Below, one piece after another: positions 7,135-14,706 of a stretch of 41,086 nt of DNA. How positions within the stretch are numbered: the stretch's first letter is position 1; each line of letters opens with the position of its first letter. The stretch covers positions 1 through 41,086 of the forward strand of contig CALGPO010000005.1 of the NCBI GenBank assembly GCA_937960465.1, in the 5' to 3' direction. This DNA comes from an uncultured bacterium (GTDB lineage: Bacteria > Nitrospirota > Thermodesulfovibrionia > Thermodesulfovibrionales > Dissulfurispiraceae). The position numbers and the translations under genes were made by a program. The notes under the pieces were generated by a model that saw only the letters and a program-made list of their open reading frames with translations, did not search any database and had not been told where the DNA came from.

Positions 7135-7821
7135 TTACTGCGAAAACCTTTTCAGCGCTAAGAGTGCTTCGTTCTTTATAAGCGGATCCTTGTCATTTTC
7201 TGCAATATCCCTCAAATAGGGGAATGCCTGCGAGTCTCCGATCTCTTCAAGGGACTTTATTGCACCGAACTTAATTGCAAAACTCCTATCGTTTAGGATA
7301 GAAATCAAAAATGGCACAGTCTTTGAACTACCAACCTTTCCCATGGTTTTGACAATGGCCTCTCTGACCACCGGGTTGTCCTCAAACTTCGATGCATCGA
7401 GGAGTATATCGGCTGCCTTCTGGTCTTTAGTAAAATTGCCGAGGGCGGTGACCGCATTCCACTTTATGGCAGGGCAGTCGTGGTTAAGGAACGGGTCGCT
7501 CAGTATCCGCTCGAGGAAGCTGAGTGCCTTCTCCTTTTTGCTCTCACCGAGAAGCTGGATTGCCCTTATCCTGTATCTCCAGTTCAACATTTTGTTTTCT
7601 ACCAGACCAATAAGGGCATCTGTCAGCCTGTCATCCTTTATGCCCTCTGCCCCGCCGTATAGCGGTAAACGATTCTGCCAGTCATCCTTCTGAATATCTG
7701 TTATCAAATTATCAATATTAATTTCGTATGCATATAGCCCTTTTACAGATGCAATAATTGTTGCAACAAAACACAATAAGGCAATTACCTGAATAAACTT
7801 TTTGCAAGTACTGAAAAGCAT
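7135..7821 (-). CDS. Exported HEAT-repeat protein, paralogue 2
   Basis: 228 residues. The signal peptide covers about residues 1-31 (FIQVIALLCFVATIIASVKG, cleavage near LYA). HEAT repeats then follow, such as NPVVREAIVKTMGKVGSSK and AIKFGAIKSLEEIGDSQA. The middle repeat carries DPFLNHDCPAIKWNAVTALG, nearly the same as in paralogue 1. The first repeat is degraded relative to paralogue 1. Translation order is paralogue 2 then paralogue 1, consistent with tandem duplication and divergence. Function unknown. Upstream (7843 onward) lies the repeat-bounded cassette, so its promoter may be in or next to that repeat. Confidence 0.8.
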   Translation of the reverse strand: MLFSTCKKFIQVIALLCFVATIIASVKGLYAYEINIDNLITDIQKDDWQNRLPLYGGAEGIKDDRLTDALIGLVENKMLNWRYRIRAIQLLGESKKEKALSFLERILSDPFLNHDCPAIKWNAVTALGNFTKDQKAADILLDASKFEDNPVVREAIVKTMGKVGSSKTVPFLISILNDRSFAIKFGAIKSLEEIGDSQAFPYLRDIAENDKDPLIKNEALLALKRFSQ

Positions 7822-7842
7822 GCCTTCTCTCCTAATTTAAAA

Positions 7843-7897
7843 TTTTTGATTCATCTCCCATTTAGTTGCAGTCCAAATTGAGCAATTCTAATCTATT
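7843..7897 (+). repeat. 55-bp direct repeat, copy A
   Basis: Matches copy B (8698-8752) at 53 of 55 positions in the same orientation. The core reads CTCCCATTTAGTTGCAG then CCAAATTGAGCAATTCTA. The two copies bracket 800 bp holding the DUF4160 and DUF2442 genes. Shorter relatives lie at 38205-38233 and 38517-38540, and part of the core also resembles the end of the 80-bp palindromic element. Confidence 0.9.
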
Positions 7898-7933
7898 GGT
7901 AGAGTAGAAAACAAGAGACCTAAAATAGAAAAA

Positions 7934-7993
7934 GCCCTCCATTTATGGTATAAATAGTTTTGACAAAAAAACAAAACCATAAAAAAGGAGGGC
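7934..7993. repeat. Imperfect inverted repeat, possible IS end
   Basis: Left arm GCCCTCCATTTATGGT, right arm ACCATAAAAAAGGAGGGC, separated by 26 bp of A/T-rich sequence that includes a TTGACA. The right arm supplies the ribosome site of the short frame at 7997. Origin from an insertion sequence is inference. Confidence 0.55.
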
Positions 7994-8126
7994 AATATGA
8001 ACGTTGGGGTCAGGTCTTGTTTCTTGCATAAACCAATAAGCTCAATCCTCTTTGCTACAGGCGGAGCATTTTGGGAGGAAGAGTATATTTAAGAAAGTAT
8101 AAACGTTATTATGGTAAAATAAACAT

Positions 8127-8370
8127 GTGAGTCCTTCAATTTTCAGGGAAAAGGGATATAGATTTTATTTCCTTTCAAACGAAGAGGATAGGATCCATAT
8201 TCATGTTACGTGTGAGGATGGAGAAGCAAAATTTTGGTTAGAACCAATTGTAGCATTAGCTGTAAATCATGGTTTGAATCCGAGAAAATTAAACGAAATT
8301 CAAAAAAATCGTTGAGGAGCATAAAAATGAAATCTTTAAAGCATGGCAAAGGCATTTCAGTAAGCGTTGA
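8127..8370 (+). pseudogene. DUF4160 protein, frameshifted at an A7 tract
   Basis: As read, the frame runs from GTG (8127) to TGA (8313-8315), 62 residues: PSIFREKGYRFYFLSNE, then DRIHIHVTCEDGEAKFWL, the typical DUF4160 core, ending EIQKNR. The normal family C-terminus lies in the next frame. If the A7 run at 8302-8308 were six As, translation would continue as IVEEHKNEIFKAWQRHFSKR to a stop at 8368-8370, giving a normal ~80-residue protein. The gene is therefore a frameshifted copy, a slippage-controlled gene or a sequencing error. DUF4160 genes commonly sit next to DUF2442 genes, as here, and the pair has been suggested to act as a toxin-antitoxin module. No clear ribosome site precedes the GTG. 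Confidence 0.75.
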
Positions 8371-8635
8371 AAATATAACACCTTTCGGTATATGGCTGTA
8401 CGTAAAAGAAAAAGAATATTTTCTCAGCTATAAGGACTATCCTTATTTTAAAGACCAGACATTAAGTTCCATACAAAATGTTCAATTGCTTCATGGCTAT
8501 CATTTATATTGGCCTGAGCTGGATGTTGACCTTGAAATTGACAACCTCGAGAATCCTGAAAAATATCCTCTGAAATTTGAATCAAAGAAGCATCTAAAGA
8601 GTCGTTCAACGGGACGGCGAGTAGCCGCCCGTTAA
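8327..8635 (+). CDS. DUF2442 protein
   Basis: The start is ATG at 8327, supported by GAGGAG 7 bp upstream. An earlier in-frame ATG would place unrelated residues ahead of the domain. About 102 residues: VSVENITPFGIWLYV, KEYFLSYKDYPYFK, HGYHLYWPELDVDLEI, then NLENPEKYPL, all standard for DUF2442 (short proteins thought to bind DNA or partner proteins). The gene overlaps the out-of-frame 3' end of the DUF4160 gene, so the pair is probably one transcript. The last ~12 residues (SRSTGRRVAAR) are encoded by a palindrome and are probably an accidental extension. Confidence 0.8.
   Translation: MKSLKHGKGISVSVENITPFGIWLYVKEKEYFLSYKDYPYFKDQTLSSIQNVQLLHGYHLYWPELDVDLEIDNLENPEKYPLKFESKKHLKSRSTGRRVAAR
8608..8633 (+). 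terminator. Hairpin at the end of the DUF2442 gene
   Basis: AACGGG-A-CGGC, loop GAGTA, GCCG-CCCGTT. Ten base pairs with one bulge, overlapping the stop codon at 8633-8635. Only a weak AATTCTAT follows, so a rho-independent terminator is possible but not typical. Confidence 0.4.
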
Positions 8636-8845
8636 TTCTATCGTTAGGCTAATAATAGAAACTTTGTATAAATCAATATGGATATCGGCCTACAAGATTT
8701 TTGGTTCATCTCCCATTTAGTTGCAGCCCAAATTGAGCAATTCTAATCTATTTATTATGTTAGGTGCGGCAAAAGAGGCTTCTTTGAGCCGTACCTGTCT
8801 GCGTGCAACGCACAGGCAGGCCCGACATATAAAATATAAATCATT
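8636..8845. other. Gap with repeat copy B and a palindrome fragment
   Basis: Holds the 55-bp repeat copy B (8698-8752) and CCTGTCTGCGTGC...GCACAGGCAGG (8795-8821), which is the central palindrome of the 80-bp element found at 18224 and 38567. No coding frame seen. Confidence 0.7.
8698..8752 (+). repeat. 55-bp direct repeat, copy B
   Basis: Same orientation as copy A (7843-7897), with two mismatches in 55. It marks the right border of the DUF4160/DUF2442 cassette. Confidence 0.9.
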
Positions 8846-9814
8846 TCAGAAAAACTGAATTATATATTTTGCAGCTATCATAACTATAAAGACTCCAAGC
8901 ATTAATTTTATAAATTTCTGCGGCACAAACTTCTGAAACCTTGCACCAAGATACATCCCGACGAATCCACCTATTCCGAATAGTATTCCCAAGGACCAAT
9001 CCGGCATTGCAGAAACTCCATTCACTGCAGGGATAATGCTGAAAAACAGTGCGCCTGCAACCGAAGTTATGAAAGTCCCCATCAATGCAGCGCCTGCAAT
9101 GGTATAGACAGGCAGGTGAAAAACAGCCACGCAGAATGGGGCAATTATCGAGCCGCCGCCGATCCCATAAGCACCGCCGATAATGCCCACAACAAGGGCA
9201 AGGATAAACATGCCGATAGTATTGAAAGAAAACCTTTCTCCCCAGAATTCGTATTCTACCTTTCTCAATGATACGGATACTGTCTTTACCACTGCCTCCT
9301 TAGGCAGACCTGATGCTATTTTTGCGCTCTGCAATCTCTTCGCCTCATCTATCCTTGCCTTGAACTTCTCTTCCAGAGTCTTTGCAGCAGAGGTCTTCTT
9401 CGACTTTACTATGATTTCCTTTAAAAGCCTGATGCCTATGTAAAACAGCACACACCCGACAAAGAATTTGAATGCCCTCGGGTCTGGTAGATAAAATACC
9501 CTCACATAGTATCCAAGAAAAACACCGGGCAATGTACCCGCAACCACTACACATGTCAATGGCCATGCCATGCGTCCTTCTTTAATATAACGGTAAACTC
9601 CGCTCGGAATTGCAACAACATTAAAGACATGATTTGTCCCGCTCACGGACGGAGCAGTGTAATTAAGTACGCTCATCTGAAAAGGAAGAAGGAGAAATGC
9701 ACCTGAAATTCCCCCCATCGACGTGAAAAAAGAGATGAACATTGCTACCAGAGGAGGAAAGAAAATATTGGTTTTAACGCCCGAAATCGGAAAAATTACA
9801 TTTAAAAAATCCAT
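8846..9814 (-). CDS. TSUP-family permease (TauE/SafE; sulfite/sulfonate exporter type)
   Basis: 322 residues with about eight hydrophobic segments in two halves. The first half contains FFTSMGGISGAFLLLPFQ and SGTNHVFNVVAIPSG. The second contains VVGIIGGAYGIGGGSIIAPF, a classic TSUP signature, and FGIGGFVGMYLGARFQKFVP. A charged loop of roughly 65 residues (about 130-195) joins the halves, longer than in short TSUP proteins. The substrate is probably an anion such as sulfite, thiosulfate or an organosulfonate, but cannot be assigned. It is a single gene, with tRNAs upstream on the same strand and repeats downstream. Confidence 0.87.
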   Translation of the reverse strand: MDFLNVIFPISGVKTNIFFPPLVAMFISFFTSMGGISGAFLLLPFQMSVLNYTAPSVSGTNHVFNVVAIPSGVYRYIKEGRMAWPLTCVVVAGTLPGVFLGYYVRVFYLPDPRAFKFFVGCVLFYIGIRLLKEIIVKSKKTSAAKTLEEKFKARIDEAKRLQSAKIASGLPKEAVVKTVSVSLRKVEYEFWGERFSFNTIGMFILALVVGIIGGAYGIGGGSIIAPFCVAVFHLPVYTIAGAALMGTFITSVAGALFFSIIPAVNGVSAMPDWSLGILFGIGGFVGMYLGARFQKFVPQKFIKLMLGVFIVMIAAKYIIQFF

Positions 9815-9911
9815 ATGCTAATTATAGCAAAAACAAGTGATATGGATAACGAGAATGTTTCAGGTGTAAAGGATATTTTAAGAGAGTGATCTTCTGAAGG
9901 GAAACAAATAC

Positions 9912-9943
9912 GGGCTTGCTTGCAGCAAGCCCTTTCTATTTTT
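9912..9943 (-). terminator. Probable terminator after the tRNA pair
   Basis: A perfect 9-bp stem, GGGCTTGCT and AGCAAGCCC, with a 3-base loop. On the minus strand GTATTTGTTT follows it, placing it correctly for ending the tRNA transcript 16 bp past tRNA-Glu. The plus strand has a stronger T-rich tail (TTTCTATTTTT), but no plus-strand gene precedes it. Confidence 0.55.
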
Positions 9944-9947
9944 CAAG

Positions 9948-10022
9948 CGTCCCCAATGGGATTCGAACCCATGTTACCGCCTTGAAAGGGCGATGTCCTA
10001 GGCCGGGCTAGACGATGGGGAC
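9948..10022 (-). tRNA. tRNA-Glu (anticodon TTC)
   Basis: Read on the minus strand the gene begins GTCCCCATCGTCTAG. The anticodon arm is CGCCC TTTC AAGGCG with loop CTTTCAA, and the T arm carries GGTTCGAATCC. The acceptor stem GTCCCCA pairs with TGGGGAC. 75 nt including discriminator G. CCA is not encoded. It starts one base after the tRNA-Lys discriminator. Confidence 0.95.
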
Positions 10023-10023
10023 A

Positions 10024-10096
10024 TGAGCCGCGTTGGATTCGAACCAACGACCCACGCCTTAAAAGGGCGTTGCTCTACCAACTGAGCTAGCGGCCC
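10024..10096 (-). tRNA. tRNA-Lys (anticodon TTT)
   Basis: Minus strand: GGGCCGCTAGCTCAGTTGG, anticodon arm with loop CTTTTAA, T arm GGTTCGAATCC. The acceptor GGGCCGC pairs with GCGGCTC (one G-T pair). 73 nt with discriminator A, no encoded CCA. First gene of a two-tRNA transcript. Confidence 0.95.
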
Positions 10097-10101
10097 GCAA
10101 T

Positions 10102-10126
10102 GCCAAAAAATCGAAGATTTTTTGGC
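10102..10126 (-). other. Hairpin in the tRNA leader
   Basis: A perfect 11-bp stem, GCCAAAAAATC and GATTTTTTGGC, with a 3-base loop, lying between the predicted promoter and tRNA-Lys. It could be a 5' leader structure or an aconitase terminator whose T-run lies in the stem. Confidence 0.6.
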
Positions 10127-10142
10127 GGAAATAAGAATAAAT

Positions 10143-10172
10143 AATATACAAATTACTCCTATTCTTTGTCAA
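10143..10172 (-). promoter_or_regulatory. Sigma-70 promoter for the tRNA pair
   Basis: Minus strand TTGACA (10172-10167), 18 bp, TATATT (10148-10143). The -35 is a perfect match and the -10 matches five of six. Transcription would begin near 10136, about 40 bp before tRNA-Lys. Confidence 0.75.
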
Positions 10173-10192
10173 TTGTTCTAATTGGGCGCTGC

Positions 10193-12127
10193 TCAGCGTC
10201 TTACATACGGCAGAAGCCCGCCCTTTAAGATTAGTTCCTTTTCTCTATCATTGAGATTTGATATAACCTCAAAGGCATACCCCTTTGTCAGATTTTCAAC
10301 CTTAAAGTTCTGGTCTCCTTTGATAGAGCCGATGACATCCCTTATTAAGAGTCTGTCTCCCTGTTCTATTTTCTCATAATCGCCCTCCAACTTGAATAAA
10401 AGCGGCAGAACCCCGAAGTTTATAAGATTAGCCCTGTGTATCCTTGCAAATGACTTTGCAATGACGGCCTGAAGCCCCAGGTACATGGGTGCAATGGCTG
10501 CATGTTCCCTCGATGAACCCTGTCCATAGTTCTCTCCGCCGATGATTATCCCGCCGCCGTTTTCCTTTGCCTCCACTGCACGCTTGCTGAATGTCCTGTC
10601 GATATTCTCAAAGGCAAATTCGGAAATTGCAGGTATATTTGACCTGAAAGGAAGGACTTTAGAGCCGGCAGGCATTATGTCGTCTGTTGTGATGTTATTT
10701 CCAAGCTTTAACAATACCTCTGCCTCTATGTTCTTCTTAAAAGGCTCTTTTACAGGCACCTCTTTTATGTTCGGGCCTTTTATTATCTTTATATCCTTTG
10801 TATCAGCCTTCGGAGGAATAATGAGATTGTCATTTATCAAAAACTTATCTGGCTCTTTTATTTCATCGATTTTAAGCCCTGCATCACGGGGATCTATAAT
10901 CTCCCCCTTTACAGCCATCACAGCACAGGCAATGGGATTTGCGAGGTAAACAAAGGCATCCTTTGTTCCTGACCTTCCATGGAAGTTCCTGTTGTATGAC
11001 CTTATAGATACATGACCTGATCCCGGAGCACCGCCCATTCCGATGCAAGGGCCGCATGATGCCTCAAGAATCCTTGCACCTGCAGAGATCATATCTGCTA
11101 TGAGTCCTTCCCTCGAAAGCATTTCGTAAACCTGTTTTGAGCCTGGATTTATCAAAAGATTCACCCATTCAGGGACAGTATTTCCTCTCAATATGGATGC
11201 AACAGCCTTCATTGCCTGATAGGATGAATTTGTGCAACTTCCTATGCACACCTGATTGACCTTTTTGCCTGCTATCTCTTTAATCGCCACAACATTGTCA
11301 GGGCTGTGGGGCTGTGCGATCATGGGCTCAACAGTGCTTAAATCAAGCTCTATAACCTCAGCGTATTCCGCGTCGCCATCAGCTTTTAATTCGATCCAAT
11401 CCTTTTCCCTTCCCTGCGCCTTTAGAAAAGAAAGGGTCTTTTCATCGCTTGGGAATATCGATGTTGTTGCTCCTAATTCTGCGCCCATGTTTGTTATGGT
11501 CGCCCTTTCTGTTACATTGAGGTCTTTTACGCCCTCGCCTCCGTATTCAAGTATTTTCCCCACGCCACCTTTTACTGTGAGCATCTTCAAAAGCGCAAGG
11601 ATAACATCCATTGCAGTAACCCATGGCCTCTGGAGCTTGCCTTTGAGATTGACCTTCACAACCTTCGGCATATTCGTCTCAAAGGGTGCACCTGCCATAA
11701 CTGTTGCAGCCTCAAGCCCTCCAACACCTATGGCTATCATGCCCATTCCTCCGCCTGTCGGGGTATGGCTGTCGGTGCCGAGTGCTATCTTACCGGGCGC
11801 TGCAAACCTCTCAAGATGTACCTGATGACATATTCCGTTCCCTGGCTTTGAAAAGTATGCGCCGAATTTTGCAGCAGCGGTCTGTAAAAACAGATGGTCA
11901 TCGGCATTCATAAAGTTTGACTGGAGCATATTGTGATCAACATAACTGACAGCAAGGGGAACCCTTACCCTGTCAATGCCTATTGCCTCGAACTCAAGCC
12001 AGGCCATCGTTCCCGTGGCATCCTGTGTATAGACCTGATCGACCTTTAATCCTATTAGGCTCCCTTCCTTTATCTCTCCGGAAGCCCTGTGAGCATCAAA
12101 TATTTTCTGTACAATGTTCCTTCCCAT
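10193..12127 (-). CDS. acn: Aconitate hydratase (short, Aquifex-type)
   Basis: 644 residues, shorter than AcnA (~890) and matching the compact aconitase subfamily. It interconverts citrate and isocitrate through a 4Fe-4S cluster. The cluster ligands are visible in VCIGSCTNSSYQA (about 293-305) and ASCGPCIGMGG (about 354-364). DSHTPTGGGMG and the C-terminal swivel-domain motifs ENYGQGSSREHAA and AKSFARIHRANLINFGVLPL are intact. It is a single gene, divergent from lysA, with tRNAs downstream. The start MGRNIVQKIF matches family N-termini, though the ribosome site is weak. Related homoaconitase or 3-isopropylmalate dehydratase large subunits lack the fused swivel domain, so aconitase is favoured. 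Confidence 0.93.
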   Translation of the reverse strand: MGRNIVQKIFDAHRASGEIKEGSLIGLKVDQVYTQDATGTMAWLEFEAIGIDRVRVPLAVSYVDHNMLQSNFMNADDHLFLQTAAAKFGAYFSKPGNGICHQVHLERFAAPGKIALGTDSHTPTGGGMGMIAIGVGGLEAATVMAGAPFETNMPKVVKVNLKGKLQRPWVTAMDVILALLKMLTVKGGVGKILEYGGEGVKDLNVTERATITNMGAELGATTSIFPSDEKTLSFLKAQGREKDWIELKADGDAEYAEVIELDLSTVEPMIAQPHSPDNVVAIKEIAGKKVNQVCIGSCTNSSYQAMKAVASILRGNTVPEWVNLLINPGSKQVYEMLSREGLIADMISAGARILEASCGPCIGMGGAPGSGHVSIRSYNRNFHGRSGTKDAFVYLANPIACAVMAVKGEIIDPRDAGLKIDEIKEPDKFLINDNLIIPPKADTKDIKIIKGPNIKEVPVKEPFKKNIEAEVLLKLGNNITTDDIMPAGSKVLPFRSNIPAISEFAFENIDRTFSKRAVEAKENGGGIIIGGENYGQGSSREHAAIAPMYLGLQAVIAKSFARIHRANLINFGVLPLLFKLEGDYEKIEQGDRLLIRDVIGSIKGDQNFKVENLTKGYAFEVISNLNDREKELILKGGLLPYVRR

Positions 12128-12189
12128 TTTTACCCCATTTTTGACTTTTTTCGCATATTATGTTAAAAAACATAAAAAAAATCAAACAC

Positions 12190-12267
12190 AAAGGGACTTC
12201 ATCCCTTTGAAATCAGAAGATAAATTTATTTTAAAAGAAAGGAGTTTGAGGGACTTTATCCCTCAAA
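12190..12267. repeat. Two related hairpins in the lysA leader
   Basis: AAAGGGACTTCATCCCTTT (12190-12208) and TTTGAGGGA-CTTTA-TCCCTCAAA (12245-12267) share a GGGACTT(C/T)ATCCC core. The second is followed by AAAAAA on the plus strand (a T-run on the minus strand) and ends 9 bp before the chosen lysA ATG. A third relative lies at 34007-34037. Confidence 0.7.
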
Positions 12268-12275
12268 AAAATTAC

Positions 12276-13529
12276 ATGCACCTCTTCCAGTATAAAAACG
12301 GCGAATTATACGCAGAGGACGTACCTGTAAGAAAAATCGCCAAAGAATTCGGAACACCTCTTTATATTTACAGCTACAACACGCTTCTGAATTACTTCAA
12401 GGCATATGAAACAGCATTTGACGGTTTTCCACACATTATTTGTTTTGCATTAAAGGCAAACTCCAATGCAGCCATAATAAAACTTTTTGCAAAAAACGGC
12501 AGCGGAGCCGATGTTGTCTCAGGAGGAGAACTCTTCAGGGCATTGAAGGCAGGCATACCGGCTAAAAAGATAGTCTATGCAGGGGTCGGGAAAACAGAGG
12601 AAGAAATAATATACGCATTAAAGAGCAAGATATTGATGTTCAATGTGGAGTCAGAGGATGAACTCAGGGAGATAGACAGGATTGCAGAAGAGATGAATAC
12701 AAAAGCGCCAATTGCCCTGAGAATAAACCCTGATATAGACCCTGAAACACATCCTTACATCTCGACAGGGTTAAAGAAGCACAAATTTGGCATACCTATC
12801 GAGGATGCATTGGAATATTACAGGCTCGCTAATAGCCTTAAAAACATTAAGATTGTTGGCATACATAAGCACATAGGCTCTCAGCTCACGAAGATCTCAC
12901 CATTTGTGGATGCATTAAAAAGGATACTGATACTCGTGGATGAACTTACAAAGCAGGGAATCGGTATCAACTATCTGGATATAGGAGGAGGGCTCGGAAT
13001 CACGTACAGGGATGAATTGCCTCCGAATCCGGCTCAACTCGCAAAGAACATATTGCCATTACTCAAAGACAGGAAAGTAACCGTTGTCCTTGAGCCCGGA
13101 AGGTCTCTTGTTGGGAATGCAGGGATACTCGTCACAAAGACACTTTATTTAAAGAAGGGACAGGAAAAGGAGTTTGTGATTGTTGATGCAGGTATGAACG
13201 ATTTAATGAGGCCAACCCTCTATGGCGCATACCACCATATCCAGCCGGTTATTAAAAATAAAAGAGACAAGATAATTGCCGATATTGTAGGACCAATTTG
13301 CGAATCAGGTGATTTTTTGGCAAAAGACAGGGAGATACAGAAGGTCAAAAACGGTGAATACCTTGCTGTAATGAGTGCAGGTGCTTACGGCTTTACAATG
13401 TCTTCCAATTATAACAGCAGGCCGAGGGCAGCAGAGGTCATGGTAAAAGGTAAGAAATATGAATTAATAAGGAAAAGAGAAACTTTTAGTGATATTATTA
13501 GAGGAGAGGCCGTACCGGAGTTTGTCTGA
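12276..13529 (+). CDS. lysA: Diaminopimelate decarboxylase
   Basis: 417 residues from ATG 12276. Last step of lysine synthesis: meso-diaminopimelate to L-lysine plus CO2, PLP-dependent. The PLP lysine lies in CFALKANSN (K60), with HKHIGSQ, GGGLGI, EPGRSLVGNAG, the catalytic-cysteine motif CESGDFLAKDRE, and YGFTMSSNYNSRPR near the end. Upstream in-frame ATG codons would add about 54 residues derived from two hairpin repeats, so they are rejected. No good ribosome site precedes 12276. One such site (AAAGGAG, 12238-12244) lies before the second hairpin. The stop overlaps dapF by one base. Confidence 0.93.
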   Translation: MHLFQYKNGELYAEDVPVRKIAKEFGTPLYIYSYNTLLNYFKAYETAFDGFPHIICFALKANSNAAIIKLFAKNGSGADVVSGGELFRALKAGIPAKKIVYAGVGKTEEEIIYALKSKILMFNVESEDELREIDRIAEEMNTKAPIALRINPDIDPETHPYISTGLKKHKFGIPIEDALEYYRLANSLKNIKIVGIHKHIGSQLTKISPFVDALKRILILVDELTKQGIGINYLDIGGGLGITYRDELPPNPAQLAKNILPLLKDRKVTVVLEPGRSLVGNAGILVTKTLYLKKGQEKEFVIVDAGMNDLMRPTLYGAYHHIQPVIKNKRDKIIADIVGPICESGDFLAKDREIQKVKNGEYLAVMSAGAYGFTMSSNYNSRPRAAEVMVKGKKYELIRKRETFSDIIRGEAVPEFV

Positions 13530-14383
13530 TGGAAATATCGTTCACAAAAATGCATGGACTTGGAAATGACTTCATCCTTATCAACTGCATAGAACAGCCA
13601 GAGGTTACCTGTCTGGAGTTTGAAGACTTGAGTAAGACCCTCTGCCACAGGAGATTCGGCATAGGCGCCGACCAGATACTGCTCCTCTGTCCTTCGGAAA
13701 TCGCTGACTTTAAGATGAAGATATACAATGCCGACGGCGGCGAGGTAGAGATGTGCGGTAATGGCATACGGTGCTTTGCCAGATATATATGGGACAGGGA
13801 ACTTTCAAGAAAAGACATCCTTGAAATAGAGACCCTCGCTGGAATAATAAAACCCGAGCGTGCTGGAGATATGGTAAAGGTGGATATGGGAGAACCAATT
13901 CTGGAACCGGAGAAGATTCCAGTAAATATTAAGTCCTCACCACCAATAATAGACTATCCGCTGCAAATTAAAGACAGGGGCTTTAAAATAACATGCGTTT
14001 CAATGGGCAATCCCCATGCAGTAATCTTTCTCAGCGAAAACATATCGGACTTTCCCGTATCAACGTATGGTCCTCTGATCGAAAAACATCCTATATTCCC
14101 AAAGAGGACAAATGTGGAGTTTGTTAATGTGCAAAGCAAGACCAAACTATTAATGAGGGTATGGGAAAGGGGATCTGGCGAGACAATGGCATGCGGGACA
14201 GGCGCATCGGCAACCGGTGTGGCTGCAATATTAAAGGGATTAACAGAAAGGAACGTATCAGTACATCTCCTCGGTGGAGATCTTTTAATAGAATGGCATA
14301 AAAATAACCATGTCTATATGACCGGCCCGGCAGCAGAGGTCTTTCAGGGCAAAATTAATGTTCATTTAACCAAAAGTTCGTAG
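13529..14383 (+). CDS. dapF: Diaminopimelate epimerase
   Basis: 284 residues. Interconverts LL- and meso-diaminopimelate. Both catalytic cysteines are present: ADGGEVEMCGNGIRC (C76) in the N-terminal half and GETMACGTGASATG in the C-terminal half. MHGLGNDF at the start and SMGNPHAVIF in the middle are diagnostic. It begins at the TGATG junction with lysA, so it is translationally coupled. Second gene of a lysine/peptidoglycan precursor operon. Confidence 0.95.
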   Translation: MEISFTKMHGLGNDFILINCIEQPEVTCLEFEDLSKTLCHRRFGIGADQILLLCPSEIADFKMKIYNADGGEVEMCGNGIRCFARYIWDRELSRKDILEIETLAGIIKPERAGDMVKVDMGEPILEPEKIPVNIKSSPPIIDYPLQIKDRGFKITCVSMGNPHAVIFLSENISDFPVSTYGPLIEKHPIFPKRTNVEFVNVQSKTKLLMRVWERGSGETMACGTGASATGVAAILKGLTERNVSVHLLGGDLLIEWHKNNHVYMTGPAAEVFQGKINVHLTKSS

Positions 14384-14404
14384 TAGAATAAAAGGAAGAG
14401 AGAT

Positions 14405-14686
14405 ATGCCTTTGACAGAAGATAAAAAGGAAAAAAGGAAGTACGAAAGGAAACCTTATGATGCCAAACTGGAATACTTCAGGGCCGGAAAGTCCGAGAAT
14501 ATGCTTCCGGCTGTATCCATCGATATAAGCGAAGGAGGCATCGGCCTTACCTCTGATTGCCCTTTAGAGCCCGGGCAGGTTATTATATTCAAAAGCAGGG
14601 AAAATCCATCTGTAATTAAGATAGCCATTATTCAATGGAGCATGAAGGTCGGCGAAAAATACAGAGCAGGTCTTATGTTTATTTAA
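14405..14686 (+). CDS. PilZ-domain protein
   Basis: 93 residues, essentially a lone PilZ domain. The c-di-GMP-binding RxxxR appears as RKYERKPY (about 11-18) and the D/NxSxxG motif as DISEGGIG (about 40-47). A GGAAGAG site precedes the ATG. The gene sits between dapF and dapA inside the lysine operon, with 21 bp on each side, so it is co-transcribed. A link between c-di-GMP and cell-wall precursor synthesis is speculation. Confidence 0.87.
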   Translation: MPLTEDKKEKRKYERKPYDAKLEYFRAGKSENMLPAVSIDISEGGIGLTSDCPLEPGQVIIFKSRENPSVIKIAIIQWSMKVGEKYRAGLMFI

Positions 14687-14706
14687 AAAATAGTAGGAGG
14701 AATAAA

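Larger units (their letters stand above)
7822..8126. other. Gap holding a 55-bp repeat and mobile-element-like remnants
   Basis: Contains direct repeat copy A (7843-7897), an imperfect inverted repeat with GCCCTCC/GGAGGGC ends (7934-7949 and 7976-7993), and a 31-codon open frame (7997-8092). That short frame begins MNVGVRSCFLH after a strong GGAGGG site and ends WEEEYI. The inverted repeat followed at once by a strong ribosome site and a truncated frame looks like the decayed end of a transposable element. No transposase domain is left to confirm it. Confidence 0.5.

Noticed and set aside
7997-8092. Genuine 31-residue peptide gene
   Set aside because: A strong ribosome site is present, but the frame lies beside an IS-like inverted repeat and has no recognisable family. 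Treated as a mobile-element remnant inside the gap entry.
12114-12275. 54-residue N-terminal extension of LysA
   Set aside because: The extension is encoded by two hairpin repeats and A/T-rich leader, and does not resemble LysA N-termini.
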